Of a stretch of 64,000 nucleotides of DNA, positions 11,701 to 22,850 are shown piece after piece. The notes under the pieces were generated by a model. That model was given only the letters and a program-made list of their open reading frames with translations. It did not search any database and had not been told where the DNA came from. The stretch is from Euptelea pleiosperma (lineage: Eukaryota; Streptophyta; Magnoliopsida; Ranunculales; Eupteleaceae). Both the position numbers and the translations under genes were made by a program. The stretch covers positions 22,929,751-22,993,750 of the forward strand of contig CM068543.1 in assembly GCA_035048495.1 (NCBI GenBank), written 5' to 3'. Positions within the stretch are counted from its first letter, which is position 1. Each line of letters opens with the position of its first letter.

Positions 11701-13260
11701 GGACTAGACAAAAGGGGGTGTTTTTTAACTATGCCTTCAACCAAATACCCCATAATACTGATACATTATGAAATATGATTGCGTGATTATGTGTAAATTA
11801 TAGTATCATCATCATCTTATGCCTTATCCCAACTATTTGGGATCAGCGACATGAATATTGTTCCACCATTTAACCTCTCTCAAGAGCTAAATCTATGACA
11901 CATCTTTTTTTGACTCATATCAGGGCGAAGGAATTATGTGATGGCTCCAGTGATCCTGCATTGGAACCTGCATGTGGAAGGCCATTAGGTTTGGGGTTCT
12001 ACAACGCGACGGGTGATCTTTACATTGCGGATGCCTATTTTGGGCTTGTGGTGGTGGGATCCAATGGCGGGATCGCTACCCAACTCGCCACTAGCGCAGA
12101 AGGCGTGCCCTTTCGATTCCTCAATGCTTTAGATGTTGATCAGGGGACTGGAATCGTTTATTTTACAGATGCTAGTGCTCGGTTCCAAAGAAGGTATTAA
12201 TCATTTTTGAATCGTCACATGATCACATCTTAAATAATCCAATTTGTTTAAAACCAATCATACATGAAATGAATGATAAAACTATCGGAAAAAAAATGGC
12301 CAACACTACAAATGTTTGCGCGAGCAGCATTTGGGTGTGCTTGGTGGCCAACATTAATTTAACAAATATTTGCATTAGACCCAATCATTGTTTGCCAAAA
12401 AGTAGTCAAATGTTTGCAGTCAAAATTTGCTACAAACTACAGGGCAAGGACTCTCTCATCCCCCTTGTCTCCCCCAACATTTCTTCCCTCCCCAACCATA
12501 TGAATATTTTCCCAACAAATGTTTGTCACTGCAAACGTTTGATTATCAAATATGTGCCAACAAACATTTTCCTGCAAACTACAAACAGGGTACCAAGGAT
12601 ACCAAGCATGGCCTAAGTTGCAAATAGTTTTCACTAGTCGCCAATAGCATGTCATGATGATTGATTCACTATTAATTATGGTTAAGAAAACACTAACATG
12701 CATCTTTCAGGGAGGCCACAGCGGCGATCCTTAGTGGTGACAGGACAGGAAGGTTAGTCCAATACGACCCGAGGACTAGAGAGGTGACGGTGTTGCTCAG
12801 TGGTCTCGGATTTGCAGCAGGGACAGCAGTAAGCAAAGATGGCACTTTCGTACTTGTTACGGAGGACATCAATAGTAGAATTTTAAGGTTTTGGCTTCAA
12901 GGACCCAAAGCTAATACATCTGAAGTTTTCGCGCTACTCCCAGGATCACCAGATAACATTAAGAGGAACATAAAGGGAGAGTTTTGGGTGACAGTGAACA
13001 TTGGAAGAGAAGAACGGCGAAAACAAGCTCTAACTAGTTCATGGTATGGAGAAGCGATATCAAAACTCACACCACAAGCAATGCCAATGGCAGTATCTGC
13101 AGGGATAAGGCTCAGAGAAGAGGGCAAGGTTTTGGAGGTGTCGGTCATTAACGACGGGACTATCATATTACAATCCATTAGTGAAGTTCAGGAATATAAA
13201 GGTTCATTATATATAGGATCTCTGGCTTTACCTTATGTTGAAGTTTATGGAGATTTATAG
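8702..13260 (+). CDS. Strictosidine synthase-like protein (SSL), intact, 357 aa
   Basis: Exons 8702-8955, 11924-12193 and 12711-13260 give one open frame of 357 residues; all borders are GT/AG with phase-2 junctions, as in gene 1. The first ATG is followed by a signal peptide (MLSLVLMFFFFISL, cleavage around residue 20-22). Landmarks: VIGPESLAFD, GPYTGVSDGRVLRW, Cys90/Cys102 in LCDG...ACGRPLG (the conserved propeller disulfide), YIADAYFGL, FRFLNALDVD...VYFTDAS, GDRTGRLVQYDP and DNIKRNIKGEFWV. Known for the family: six-bladed beta-propeller, secreted or vacuolar. In Rauvolfia strictosidine synthase the Pictet-Spengler catalyst is Glu309 in an HFEQIQEHDG context; here the aligned segment is SISEVQEYKG with Ser at about residue 332, so condensation of tryptamine and secologanin is not expected. 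The true substrate is unknown. Intron 1 is nearly 3 kb because of a PIF-like insertion. Tandem duplicate of the gene at 1773. Confidence 0.92.
9601..11545. mobile_element. PIF/Harbinger-like element in SSL gene 2 intron 1, 1945 bp
   Basis: Ends GGGTCCGTTTGGTAAC and GTTACCAAACAGACCC, flanked by TTA at 9598-9600 and 11546-11548. No transposase is recognisable, so it is non-autonomous. It contains a run of 17 G (9741-9757), a TC microsatellite near 10005, and a nested MITE at about 10815-11150. It accounts for most of the intron. Confidence 0.75.
10815..11150. repeat. Copy of the 354-bp MITE family, nested
   Basis: Matches the element at 58034-58387: GGTGAGGAGATCA...CTCAC, TTGAAGAATTATGGACCGTC, TTTGATGG.GTTAGAAATTTC, AAAATCAGCCATTGAT and GTGTCCGCTGAACCTGACCC near the right end. 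The left end is decayed. Confidence 0.65.
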
Positions 13261-13339
13261 ATTCTTGGTCAGTAACTTGTAAGCTTGTTCATCATGTTCT
13301 GATTAAGACCCAGCGTTTTTTCCTTTTTTTTTTCCTTTT

Positions 13340-13495
13340 GAGGATCTGGTCTTTAGATGGGAGTCGATAATGTATAGAGGTAGCTAGGCGTCCCCCCTTG
13401 CTTTGCTTCTGGAGGTTTTCTCAACCTCCTGTTAGTGTTGTAGTTCTTTCATTCTGTTCTTAATATAATTTTCACCTTATCAAAAATAATAATAA
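13340..13495 (+). mobile_element. LINE 3' end fragment
   Basis: The stretch TTCTGGAGGTTTTCTCAACC ... TTAATATAATTTTCACC ... TTATCAAAAA resembles L1-type 3' ends elsewhere in the window (36300-36353). It is severely 5'-truncated and lies just downstream of the SSL gene 2 stop, so it may supply the 3' UTR or polyadenylation region. Confidence 0.6.
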
Positions 13496-14090
13496 TTATA
13501 ATCCATGAATGATAATTCCTAATCTGTTTTGTTTGAAAGACCGCTCGAGGCGACAATGAAAGGAGGACACGCAATCCGCATATTTGCACACACTCCCTAG
13601 GATTAGGATGATCGAATAACAAAACAAAATTATGTATGGTATCAATGGGAATCGTGCAACTTTAACCTCATAACCAAACACCCCTTAATAGTATTCCGTC
13701 ATGAAAAATATATGGGACTACACACCAAAAGCAGCCTGATTTGCGATTTCTTGCCATTGGATTTTAACATTTTTCATCACCATGGGCCAATTCATAAAGC
13801 ACATGACCTTGTAAATCAAAATTTGCAAGGTTCAGACTCTCAAATGATCCCTACCTATGTTTTAAAACTTGCTGAGTCAACTCGACTCAATCATATTTTG
13901 ACTCAACTCGGCATACAAACTCGGATTTGCAAGTCTTGCTGAGTTGACTCGAAACTCGTCCAAGTCAACTGTTTAAAGGCCGAACCGAGTCGACTCCGAA
14001 CTCAATATTTTTTTTTTTTTTTTATTTCTAAATGTTTTTAGTATTTTTTCTATATTTTATCAGTTGGGCCCTTTAATTAGATGGTTAAAC

Positions 14091-14524
14091 CAAGGTTTAA
14101 AGGGGACCGTTATAACGGTATAACAGACTGAAGGCATTACCGTTTTAACGAAAAAACGCTCAGGGGCAAAAATGGGGAAAATAACGGAAAAAAACTGAAA
14201 AAATAACGCTTAAATTCAAATTTTAAATTTTAAAATTTGAATTTCAAAATTTCAAAAATAAAAAAATGATGGAAAAAATGGAATATAACGGAATAAAACG
14301 AAAATAACGACCATTTTTTTCACGAAATTTTCCAGAAAATAACCGTCGTTATTTTCGTTATAACGGAAAATAACGGCCATTATTTTCTGGGTGTTTTAAT
14401 GGTCCATAATCTAACGGGTAGGTCCGAATCCGTTATAACGGCCATTATTTTCTGGGTGTTTTAACGGTCCATTATGTAATGGGGTAGGTCCGAATCCGTT
14501 ATAGCGGCCGTTTTTTAAACCTTG
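14091..14524. mobile_element. CAAGGTTTAAA-family hAT MITE, 434 bp
   Basis: Clean inverted ends CAAGGTTTAAA and TTTAAACCTTG. A perfect 8-bp TSD GGTTAAAC lies at 14083-14090 and 14525-14532. The interior is full of CGTTATAACGG palindromes and AAAATTT runs. This is the best-preserved copy and can serve as the family reference. It lies 157 bases beyond the proline dehydrogenase stop codon. Confidence 0.9.
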
Positions 14525-14680
14525 GGTTAAACCCAGCTGCATGTGCACTTCTATGGAGTGCCATGGATAAACCCACATAGTGTTTGATGGATAAACCCAC
14601 TTAGGTGGTTAAACCCACAGCTTCAATTACAAATAAATGCACAAGTAGAATATATATACACTTATGATGAAATGATGAGC

Positions 14681-17600
14681 TTAGTCTTTGGTGGATGTCA
14701 CCATCTTTTTAAATTTGCTTCCCACAACTGCTCTTTTTAGTCTTCTCTTTAACTCCCTCCTATAAACAAAACAAAACAAAGTTAAAATATCACCTTTCAT
14801 CTTTTTTTCTTATAAAGTTATCAGATATATATATATATATATATATATATACCTCATAAGTTGTCGGTCATAAGTCAAGGCAGATAAAAGGCCTCTATTC
14901 TCTTCAGCTCTCCTAAGAAGGTAGGGTATGACCTGCTCTACTGGTCCAAAAGGGAGGTACTTGCTCACTTGGAACCCTGCATTTCTCAAACCATAGGAAA
15001 GCCCTTCAGCCATTCCCTTTAGCTGAGCAAATTTTAGCTTCTCGTTCCCCTTTCCTATCCCTAGCGCTTGCGCTTTTGCCGCTGCCAACCTCCCTATTAA
15101 CCATGGCAATATACACAAATGATTAATCTCCTGTTTGGATTGCCATTTTTAATTTGACATTAAAAAGTCTTCTTTTTTTTCAAAATAATAGATTGTTTGG
15201 ATTACCATTTTTTTTAAAATATATTTTTAAGCCAAAAAAGACTTTTTAAATTTTTGCTAGCTCAATAATGAACATAAATAAACAAAGAAACCCTACTCCC
15301 AACCCTCCCCATGTATTACTCTTAATAATTAGTGGCGGGGCCCATTAAGAGAAGATAAAGACATTTTGCATTAATGATGATCCAAACAGCCTTTTTAAGA
15401 AAAATACATTTTTAGAAAACAGTTTTTAAATTAAAATCTTTTATTTTGGAAAATGGCAATCCAAATGGGCCCTGAAGAAGAGGCTGAGAATTTGAGCTTC
15501 TCACCAGACTCGAGATTATGGGTAGCAATGACGACCGCCCCCGAGCCCCTAGCGACCTTTTCAAGCATGAACGAGGCACATTCATTGTAGCATGCATGGG
15601 TCTCCTGGATGCTACCATGAATCGGAGAAGCGAAGCCCAAAGAAGAAGCTAGTCGCATTTCGCTCGACAAATAGGCTCCTCTCACTAATTTAATCCCAAT
15701 AGGAATTCCCATTTTCTCTGCAGCTTCTGCGGCTTGAATCATCCTCTCTTTTGCATCTTTCAAGTAAGCTTGAATTGTCCCGAAAACAATTGGACTATTA
15801 TCTCTGTGGAATCTAACCATGGCTGTGTACGTTAAGTAGTCAATGGCGGGTTGCACCGACGTGTATTCTGCATCGACGAGTAAAGGAAGATTGATCTCAA
15901 GGCATTTTTCACAGAGTTTAACTAGTCTTTGATGAGCCTGTTGGAGATCTTGTTCTTCTTTTGGTGTTAGAGGGTCAGGCCTTTTGAGTGTGTGATAGAC
16001 AGGACTGGAATCGGAGAGGATCGGTAATGTATCGAGCTTCCAAGGAAGATTGAAAGAAGGGTCTTTGTGTTCCCATCTCAGTAAATCACTTACTCGTTCA
16101 AGTAATGAAGTCGGACAAATTGCAGTGATCTTCACACAGGCATAGCTCACCTGTTCCATGAAAATTCACTCTTTAATTCATTCATATTATTAATATTTGG
16201 ATCTGATTTCAAATCTTTATCATCAATATTAGATGTGACCCACAAGAAGGGTCCCACCTAGGAGATTATATGACAAATATTGACTGTCGGATAACCGTAA
16301 CCATCTGATTTTATGATATTTTTTGATAAGTCAGAAAAAATCTATAGATCAAATGGCTAGCCAAAGAAATAAAGCACCCAAGTCTTCTAAATCATTAGAA
16401 CAAAGCTTAATCAGAGAATTCTTCTTAATTCCATAAATACCCATTAAAATGAATAAACAGAATTCTTGATAAAGGAAAAAAAAAACCAGTAAAGAAAACA
16501 GGATAGAAGCAATCCAGAGTCTAGACTTACAGACGAGGGTTGGAAGCGACTTCGACGGCTCGACTGTCTTAAGAAACTTATCAAAATTCCAATCACACGA
16601 CATGTTGTTGCTCGCATCCTCCAATCCATAATACATAATTTCTCACAACCCACAATCCCAAATTCTTTGATGCGTCCGACCCGTCCCCTCCAAATTTTCT
16701 CCGATCAACGGATAAATATCGTTGCTAATATGATTGATTTCCCAAAATACCATAGTCTCTAGCAGTCTAGATTTCATTACACAAATTTCCAAGTCGACAA
16801 TTGGATCAAAATCAATCATGTAAAGGTTGAAAGACGGCCTCAATAATGTATCTATAACGTCATTAACTAAATAATGTTGCTATATAATATTAATTTGGAT
16901 CTATTGTCCTATTGATTAAGATGATGAACCATCACACTATTAGATATGACCTACATAACGGGTCCCACATAGGAGATTATTTGCCAAATAACTGTGACCA
17001 TCGATTTTGTGACATTTTATGCACAATAAAAAAAACCAGAATCCAAAAGAACAAGTATATATAGATCAAATGGTTACAAACATCCAATCTGGTTGATCAA
17101 AAGAGAAAGTCTAAATCTATTATCAATACTAAAGCTCAACACTGCCGAGAAGTATTGGTGGAGGTACCAGTTGGTGGAGGTAGGTGCCTCCCCAATACCC
17201 CTAAATAATGTTGCTATATAATATTAATTTGGATCTATTGTCCTATTGATTAAGATGATGAACCATCACACTATTAGATATGACCTACATAACGGGTCCC
17301 ACATAGGAGATTATTTGCCAAATAAGTGTGACTATCGATTTTGTGACATTTTATGCACAATAAAAAAAATAGAATCCAAAAGAACAAGTATATAGATCAA
17401 ATGGTTACAAACATCCAATCTGGTTGATCAAAAGAGAAAGTCTAAATCTATTATCTATACTAAAGCTCAACACTGCCCAGAAGTATTGTGGAGGTACCAG
17501 TTGATGGAGGTAGGTGCCTCCCCAATACTCCTTATAAGACCGGCCTGTCATGGAGCGAAAAATCTAATTACTTAGCCAAGACACATAACATTAAATCAGA

Positions 17601-18210
17601 TCAGAGAATTCTTTTTAATTCAGCACAAACCCATTAAAATGAATTGATCAAATTCTTGATAAAAACAGGATAGAAGCAATCTAAAGCTTACAGAAGAGGG
17701 CGGAAGCAAGTTCGTCGACTCGACAGTCTGAAGAAACTGATCCAAATTCCGATCACACGATGTGTTATCGCTCGCATCCTCCAATCCATAACACATGATT
17801 CCTTGCAACCCGTCATCCCAAAGTCTTTGAAGAGTCCGAGTCGCCTCCTCCAAGTTTTCTCCGACGCAGAAATGCTCGTAAAAAGTGTGCTTAATCGTCG
17901 CAAATGCAATTTTCCGAAGGATCATAGTCTTTAAAAGTCTAGATTTCATTACCCAAATTCCCAAATCGACGATTGGATCAAAAGCAGCCATTTGAAGGTT
18001 GAAAGATGATCTCAACAACTGCTTGGTCGAAACTGATGAAAACAACCTCTCACCATCGTTGAGATTCAGAATTTCCGGTTTTATGTTTGTGTCATCGGGC
18101 TTTCCCGCTATATTTAGCGGAGACACGGCGGTAACTGCAGAAGAGGAGTTCAAGAATCTGATAAAATAGGGGAGGTTTTGGAGGAGTTTTGGAGATGCTC
18201 TGATCGCCAT
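14681..18210 (-). CDS. ProDH: Proline dehydrogenase, mitochondrial (494 aa)
   Basis: Oxidises L-proline to delta1-pyrroline-5-carboxylate with FAD at the inner mitochondrial membrane, the first step of proline breakdown. Exons in transcript order: 18210-17692, 16150-15505, 15093-14853, 14759-14681; borders GT/AG, phases 0, 1 and 2, total 1485 bases, close to the roughly 500 residues of Arabidopsis ProDH. The ATG at 18210 is the first in frame; the N terminus MAIRASPKLLQNLPYF is basic and hydrophobic, as expected of a mitochondrial targeting peptide. Barrel landmarks: DPIVDLGIWVM, TFYEHFCVGEN, KITAICPTSLLERVSDLL, PLLVDAE, TIQAYLKDA, KLVRGAYLSSE, THACYNEC, VVIATHN, KLKFAQLKGMAEGLS, SKYLPFGPV and YLLRRAEENRG, whose Arg pair binds the proline carboxylate in this family. 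No hypo-osmotic ACTCAT element was found just upstream. Intron 1 contains a decayed exon-1 duplicate; intron 2 contains a MITE. Confidence 0.95.
15126..15472. mobile_element. Tourist-like MITE in ProDH intron 2
   Basis: Inverted ends CTGTTTGGATTGCCATTTT near 15131 and AAAATGGCAATCCAAAT...GGGCCC near 15450-15472. The flanks TAA and TGA are a poor match for a TWA duplication, so the exact edges are uncertain. The interior has AAAAAG...CTTTTTT arms. It ends about 30 bases from the exon 2 donor. Confidence 0.65.
16188..16370 (-). repeat. Diverged copy of the ProDH intron-1 repeat (R0)
   Basis: Resembles the R1/R2 units at 16867-17530: TTGGATCT, ATTAGATGTGACCCAC, GGGTCCCAC.TAGGAGATTA and TAGATCAAATGG. 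It stands beside the decayed exon-1 copy in the same relative position that R2 has to the working exon 1. Confidence 0.6.
16395..16858 (-). pseudogene. Decayed duplicate of ProDH exon 1 inside intron 1
   Basis: Minus-strand translation gives pieces parallel to exon 1: FDPIVDL.I.VMKSRLLET (cf. FDPIVDLGIWVMKSRLLKT), ENLE.T.RT.QR.WD.GL, and YGLEDASNN.SCD.N.D.FLKTVE (cf. YGLEDASDNTSCDRNLDQFLQTVE). Frames change between the pieces near 16640 and the 5' part (targeting peptide) is absent. The flanking R0 and R1 repeats show that exon and intron were copied together at DNA level. It would be removed with intron 1 unless a cryptic splice uses it. Confidence 0.85.
16867..17530 (-). repeat. Tandem repeat of two 330-bp units in ProDH intron 1
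   Basis: R1 (16867-17200, 334 bp) and R2 (17201-17530, 330 bp) are adjacent direct copies differing at few positions; both start CTAAATAATGTTGC and end CCTCCCCAATAC.C. High identity implies a recent duplication compared with R0 and the exon-1 copy. Confidence 0.9.
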
Positions 18211-18679
18211 AAAAAAATAAAAAAAACTACGAGCTTTCGCCAAGTTTCTATGATGGCGATTCCAAATCCAAACAAGAAATTTGAAGCTTGGTCCTAAGTT
18301 TTATGGACACGTCTAATGAGGGGGTGTTTTGTTATTTTAGTAGAAATAGAGGGGTAAATTGTGAAAATCCAGTGGCGGCGTCGAAGGTCAAATCTAGTAT
18401 GCAACTTTTTACAGACTTAAAAGTATTCAAACAGTGTCAGTACTGTTGGATGTCTGTGTTATTTCAATATTTTCAATAAAAAATTTTATAAATTAAAACA
18501 CGTTTTTCAAGAATTATTCAATGGTTGATACACTATTTACATACTTTTAATTCTGTAAATATTGCATACTAGATTTGTCCAGCGTCGACATAGCGGATAA
18601 GAAGTGAAGGTTTTACTTTTGACTAACGAGCGCTTCCCACTAACTTGCAAGGGAGAAAATTGCAGACACATGTCTTCGA

Positions 18680-19340
18680 ATGTCTCCAAAATATGACAAG
18701 TGGCATAATCTTTCAGATGACAGTGGAGCCCACAATATGAGCCACGTGGCATATTCTTAGAGGAGCCTTACAGCATGGATGTTTTGCCAATCCCTATTGC
18801 TGGACCTACCAAACAACAAAACAAAAATCAGCCTGATTATTGATTTCAAACCTTTTGATCTTTGTACCCCAAATAATGGTCAATAATGCTCAACTTCCCA
18901 CGGTTAAAATCAACCCATGAAAATAACTCCAATCCAACGCCTAGAAACACCAATCATGTTGATTTTTGGTTTGTAGGTTCAGCTAAGGATTGGCCAAACA
19001 TCCATAAGGTCAGCGTCCTCTAAGAGTATGATACGTGGAAATATTGTAGGCTGTCACGTCATCAGAATTTTACTCAAATCTTTCCGGCTATCAGACAGTA
19101 GCTATCTAGCTTGATTGGTGACTTCTGGCCGTCGGATTTGAGGCATTATTTGTCATGAGTTTGGACATATCCATAGGCCGGTTCAAGAAGCCCATGATCG
19201 AAAGATGTTCATATTCAATGGCTAGAAATCATTAATCAGGCCATTTTTTTTGGTGTGTAGGTGCACCAAGAAATGGGACATACATCATAGGTTCAGCGGG
19301 CCGCCAAAATCTCACTTAGACACTTGTCATATTCTGGTGA
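18680..19340. repeat. Fold-back MITE copies upstream of ProDH
   Basis: One near-complete copy (about 18680-19090: GAGCCACGTGGCATATTC ... TCATCAGAATTTTACTC) and part of a second (about 19100-19340). The first has both arms; TSDs are not readable. They lie roughly 0.5-1.1 kb upstream of the ProDH start. Confidence 0.65.
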
Positions 19341-19598
19341 CTTTTGCAGACTCCATGTCTATAGACTAGTTTTTCCCTTCGAGCCGATTGACATCCAATT
19401 AAAATCCACCATGAGGAAGTCACTATCAATTACTCAATATGCACACTCCTATTGAATCAGCACTCCTTACTTTTACCCTTAAAATTATAATATTTTTGAA
19501 ATTATATTGAATACACTGACGGAGTAGCAAACAAGCGCCCAATTTCCATTTTGAGTGGCGATATGACGTATTGCACCCTACCTCGTGGACGTTCGAAT

Positions 19599-19946
19599 TA
19601 GGGGTGTTAATTAATTGGTCCTTCTGGTTCGGTTCGTTATAAGGTACCAAGAACCGGAACCAAAATTGTCAGCTCTTATTGGTTCCGGTTCTTATTAGTT
19701 CTGGTTCTCAAAATGATGGATTCAGAATCCTAGTTAATTGTTAAATTCATGAATTAATCACTTTTAAATGATACATATACTATACGGACGAACACGTAAA
19801 AATATGAATCATTCGTGATTTTACAATAGTTCACGAATAGAATATGAAAACGAATTTTTAGCGATTAATTCGGCCATTTTAATCGGGTTCCAAAACGATG
19901 GAAAAACAGATAAAAAGTATAATAATAAAATGATCCCTACAGACCT

Positions 19947-20021
<75 letters not shown>

Positions 20022-20619
20022 GGCCCCACACAAACATAGATTAACCATTTGTCCACTAGTCGAGTAAGTGGGGACCAGTCAACAATCCTAAACTTTAATC
20101 CCTTCTAAGTCTCTTACACACCTTTATATTTTGGTTGCCAACTTTTAACATCTAATTTTTGGATCATAGACAAATTAAACACGAATAAATACAATTACAA
20201 ACTTTTGCCGTTCCTCAAATTATTGTCTGAATTTTTTAAGCTCAGAATTGAATTATACTCGAACGTTTCCCCTCTCGAACTTTTGCCGTATCCGAACTTA
20301 ACAGCTAGGTTCAGAATCGGAATAGATTGTTTGGCTCTTGCTCCAATTCCTATTCTAAGTATATCAATACCAATCTTGATAATATGACAATATAAACACT
20401 ATATTTATATATTTAACATTGTATTTATATATCAGTTTCGGTTCGGTTCTGATTACTATTGGTTCTCTTCCAATATCAAACTACTCATAACCAAAATCGT
20501 TATTATTGGTTTGGTTCTGATTTTTTTTATCAGTTCCCAAAAATGTAGAGCTAGAACCAGTATTTTCAGTTCTGGTTTTGATTCAGTTTCAATTAAAGGG
20601 GTACAAATTGACAACCCTA
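19599..20619. mobile_element. hAT-type non-autonomous element, 1021 bp
   Basis: Starts TAGGGGTGTTAATT and ends AATTGACAACCCTA. Flanking octamers GTTCGAAT and GTTGGATT match at 6 of 8 positions, so an old 8-bp TSD is likely. The interior has many GGTTCCGGTTC/GGTTCGGTTC motifs, like the element at 973. A 70-bp TC microsatellite lies inside. Confidence 0.7.
19950..20019. repeat. (TC)n microsatellite, about 70 bp
   Basis: Uninterrupted TC dinucleotides, about 34 units. The Arg-Glu open frame on the other strand is produced by this repeat. Confidence 0.95.
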
Positions 20620-20639
20620 GTTGGATTGGGCGCTTGCCT

Positions 20640-20790
20640 ACTACACCATCATTAATGTACTAAAGACGTATTTTTGATAGTTAAGCCTGTTTTTAAAGAG
20701 ATCAGTAACTCGGTAAAGGCGGGTTTTGAACCCAGGTCTATGGTATCATCACCCACAAACTTTACCAATTGAGCAAGCTGGCACCTTCTA
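20640..20790 (-). mobile_element. Candidate tRNA-derived SINE
   Basis: On the minus strand, GCTTGCTCAATTGGTAAAG resembles a pol III A box and GGGTTCAAAACCCGCC a B box, about 45 bases apart, as in a tRNA. The acceptor stem does not pair, so this is not a working tRNA. The tail boundary is uncertain. The head is directly abutted by a Helitron-like element at 20793. Confidence 0.5.
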
Positions 20791-20792
20791 AA

Positions 20793-21165
20793 TCTATATA
20801 ACAATACAGGGAAGTTGTCTTATCTCTTATCTTATAAGGCTTCATAAGATAAAGAGTGGTTGAGATCAAATCCATCCATCTAATGTAGACGGTTAGATTT
20901 CAGCCACTCAATCCCCCTCATTTAGTCGGTCACTCCCACTCATTTCCCCCTATCCGCAACAATTTAAAAATTTATTGAAAATTTGAAATTCAAATTTTGA
21001 ATTTTAGTACCGTTATTTTCTCATTTTTGCTTCTGTGCGTTACAATCCATTATAATGGGAAAAATGGTAACGCCCCCAGTCCGTTATACCGTAGGAGTGC
21101 CGAAAGCACCCAATTTGTGCAAACACTTTTGTCGGAGAGTGCCGTGGGCGCAGGCCATTTACTAG
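20793..21165 (+). mobile_element. Helitron-like element, long type, 373 bp
   Basis: Begins TCTATATAACAATACAGGG and ends GCAGGCCATTTACTAG followed by T. A GTGCCGTGGGCGCAGGC partial hairpin precedes the CTAG. It has the AT-rich core with TTATAATGG motifs seen in units 1, 4 and 8 of the array at 38.9-40.9 kb. Confidence 0.75.
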
Positions 21166-21499
21166 TATGTATATAATTCACGAGCTTCAATGAACTTTTG
21201 TGCTTTTGTTTTCAGGATAAGCACTTACCGTGTCTGTAGGAGATCCAAAAATAGATGTGACCCTTGATGATATTCCACTCATCCCATGTCCACCAATGGT
21301 GGAAAAAAATTCGTTGAGTGCGCTTCCGTATACTGCACTATGTATTTGAGATTATATGGCCGTCTATCGAGCTGTAGTACGACCGAAATGTCACAAATTT
21401 TGGATGATTTTAACCACACGATCAAAGCCTGCCTGCGCTTGACAGTCAATGCACTACTTGTTGCAAATTTTGGCAAATTGTCTCCCCAAGAGGTGGATG

Positions 21500-21840
21500 A
21501 TTGATAAGACAGTCGGGACTGATGAGTCACGTGGCATACCCTTAGAGGACTGACTGTATGGATGTTTGGCCAATCCCTAGGTGTACCTACAAACCGAAAA
21601 ACAGTCTTATTAGTGATTTCTAGGCGTTGGATTGGAATAATTTTCATGAGTTGATTATAATCGTGGGAATTTGAGCATTATTGACCATTATTTGAGGTAG
21701 AAGATCCAAAGGTTTGAAATCATTAATCAAGCTGATTTTTGGTCTATAGGTCTATCCAGGGGATTGGAAAAACGTCCATACGAGTCAGAGTCCTCAACGA
21801 GTGTGCCATGTGTCTCATATTGCACGCTGTCATGGGTTGA
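21500..21840. repeat. Fold-back MITE copy
   Basis: Both arms present: GAGTCACGTGGCATACCC near 21525 and GTGTGCCATGTGTCTCATAT near 21800. Ends are decayed. Confidence 0.65.
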
Positions 21841-21967
21841 TTTTTCATTTTTGAAAATTTGAATTTCAAATTTTGAATTTCAGCACCATTTTTGCCCGTC
21901 TGTTACAATTCGTTATAACGGCCATTTTAAAGGTACCGTTATAACGGCCTCTTTTAAACCTTGCCCT
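21841..21967. repeat. Truncated CAAGGTTTAAA hAT MITE
   Basis: Right half only, ending TTTAAACCTTG at 21962 with CGTTATAACGG motifs before it. The left end is missing. Confidence 0.55.
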
Positions 21968-22218
21968 AAACCACCCGCCTTCTTAGGAGAGCACAACAAA
22001 CCTTCCAGTTGACAACACGGAATTTACCCTTGTCTCCCCCACCCCAGGCCACCCGACCACCCCTATTGGCTTTGTAAAAAGAGAAAGATAATATACAAGC
22101 AAATTACATAAAGTACTTTTAATCAATACTATCTTACCTCCCATAGTTAGGTAGTTTGCTTTCCACATGGCTAATTTCCTTTCAAACCTTTCAATCATTG
22201 GATCCCACAAAGACTTAG
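21968..22218 (-). mobile_element. LINE reverse transcriptase fragment (3' part)
   Basis: Minus-strand translation reads WDPMIERFERKLAMWK, ANYLTMGGKIVLIKSTLCN and YYLSLF, the conserved stretch after the catalytic core in plant L1-type LINEs. Its upstream continuation (IYEVGKFVGILSCSIGSFP) lies at 28833 onward, so the 22219-28832 segment is inserted in one LINE copy. Confidence 0.8.
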
Positions 22219-22529
22219 GTGGTGTTTGGTAAAACTTCTTTTAAGGTCTGATATCTTAAAGTGCTGAATATAAAATCTAAAATATTAAAGTACTGAATAT
22301 AAGGTCTGAAAAAACTGTTTGCTAGATTGTTTGAAAAATTGTTGAAATCTGAAAATAAGTGTTAACTCTGTTTGGTAAACATAACTCTGGATGTTTGAAA
22401 ATTGGCATTTTATCATATTTGCCCCTTATTAAGTGTTAAGTGTTAAGTTTGTTTGGTAAATACAACTCAACAAGGTCTAAAATTTGATAATTTGTTACAT
22501 TTGCCACCATGCACCTCTAGAGAGCCAAA

Positions 22530-22850
22530 AGCACCACCATGTGACATCCCTTGGGCTTCCTTATCAACTATGTCACACAGTCTTAAATATTGCCAACTGT
22601 ATGGATGTTTGGCCCAACGCTTGGTGGATTTATAGACCAAAAGTTAACCTGATTAGTTATTTATAAATGTTGGATTGGAGTCGTTTTCTTTGGTTGATTT
22701 TTAACCGTGGTATTTCATGCATAAATCCAAAGGTTTGAAATTTCTAATCAGGCTGTTTTTTGGTACGTGGGTCCTCATAGGGATGGGCCAAACATCAATA
22801 CGGCTAGTGGTCATGACTCATACTGTGGTCCGTCATCAAAGTTCTACTCT
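22530..22850. repeat. Fold-back MITE copy
   Basis: Arms: ACTGTATGGATGTTTGGCCC near 22597 and GGGATGGGCCAAACATCA near 22780. The right end is GTCATCAAAGTTCTACTC. The left end is decayed. Confidence 0.65.

Noticed and set aside
8702..13260. True strictosidine synthase of alkaloid biosynthesis
   Set aside because: The catalytic Glu position is Ser in both copies; only the fold and general SSL motifs are shared.
18241..18243. Earlier start for ProDH, 11 codons upstream
   Set aside because: The codon is TTG, not ATG; the first in-frame ATG is at 18210 and gives a good targeting peptide.
19821..20048. Open frame with a long Arg-Glu repeat
   Set aside because: Translation of the (TC)n microsatellite.
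20714..20790. Functional tRNA gene
   Set aside because: A and B boxes are present, but acceptor stem halves do not pair and no clear anticodon loop forms; SINE head more likely.
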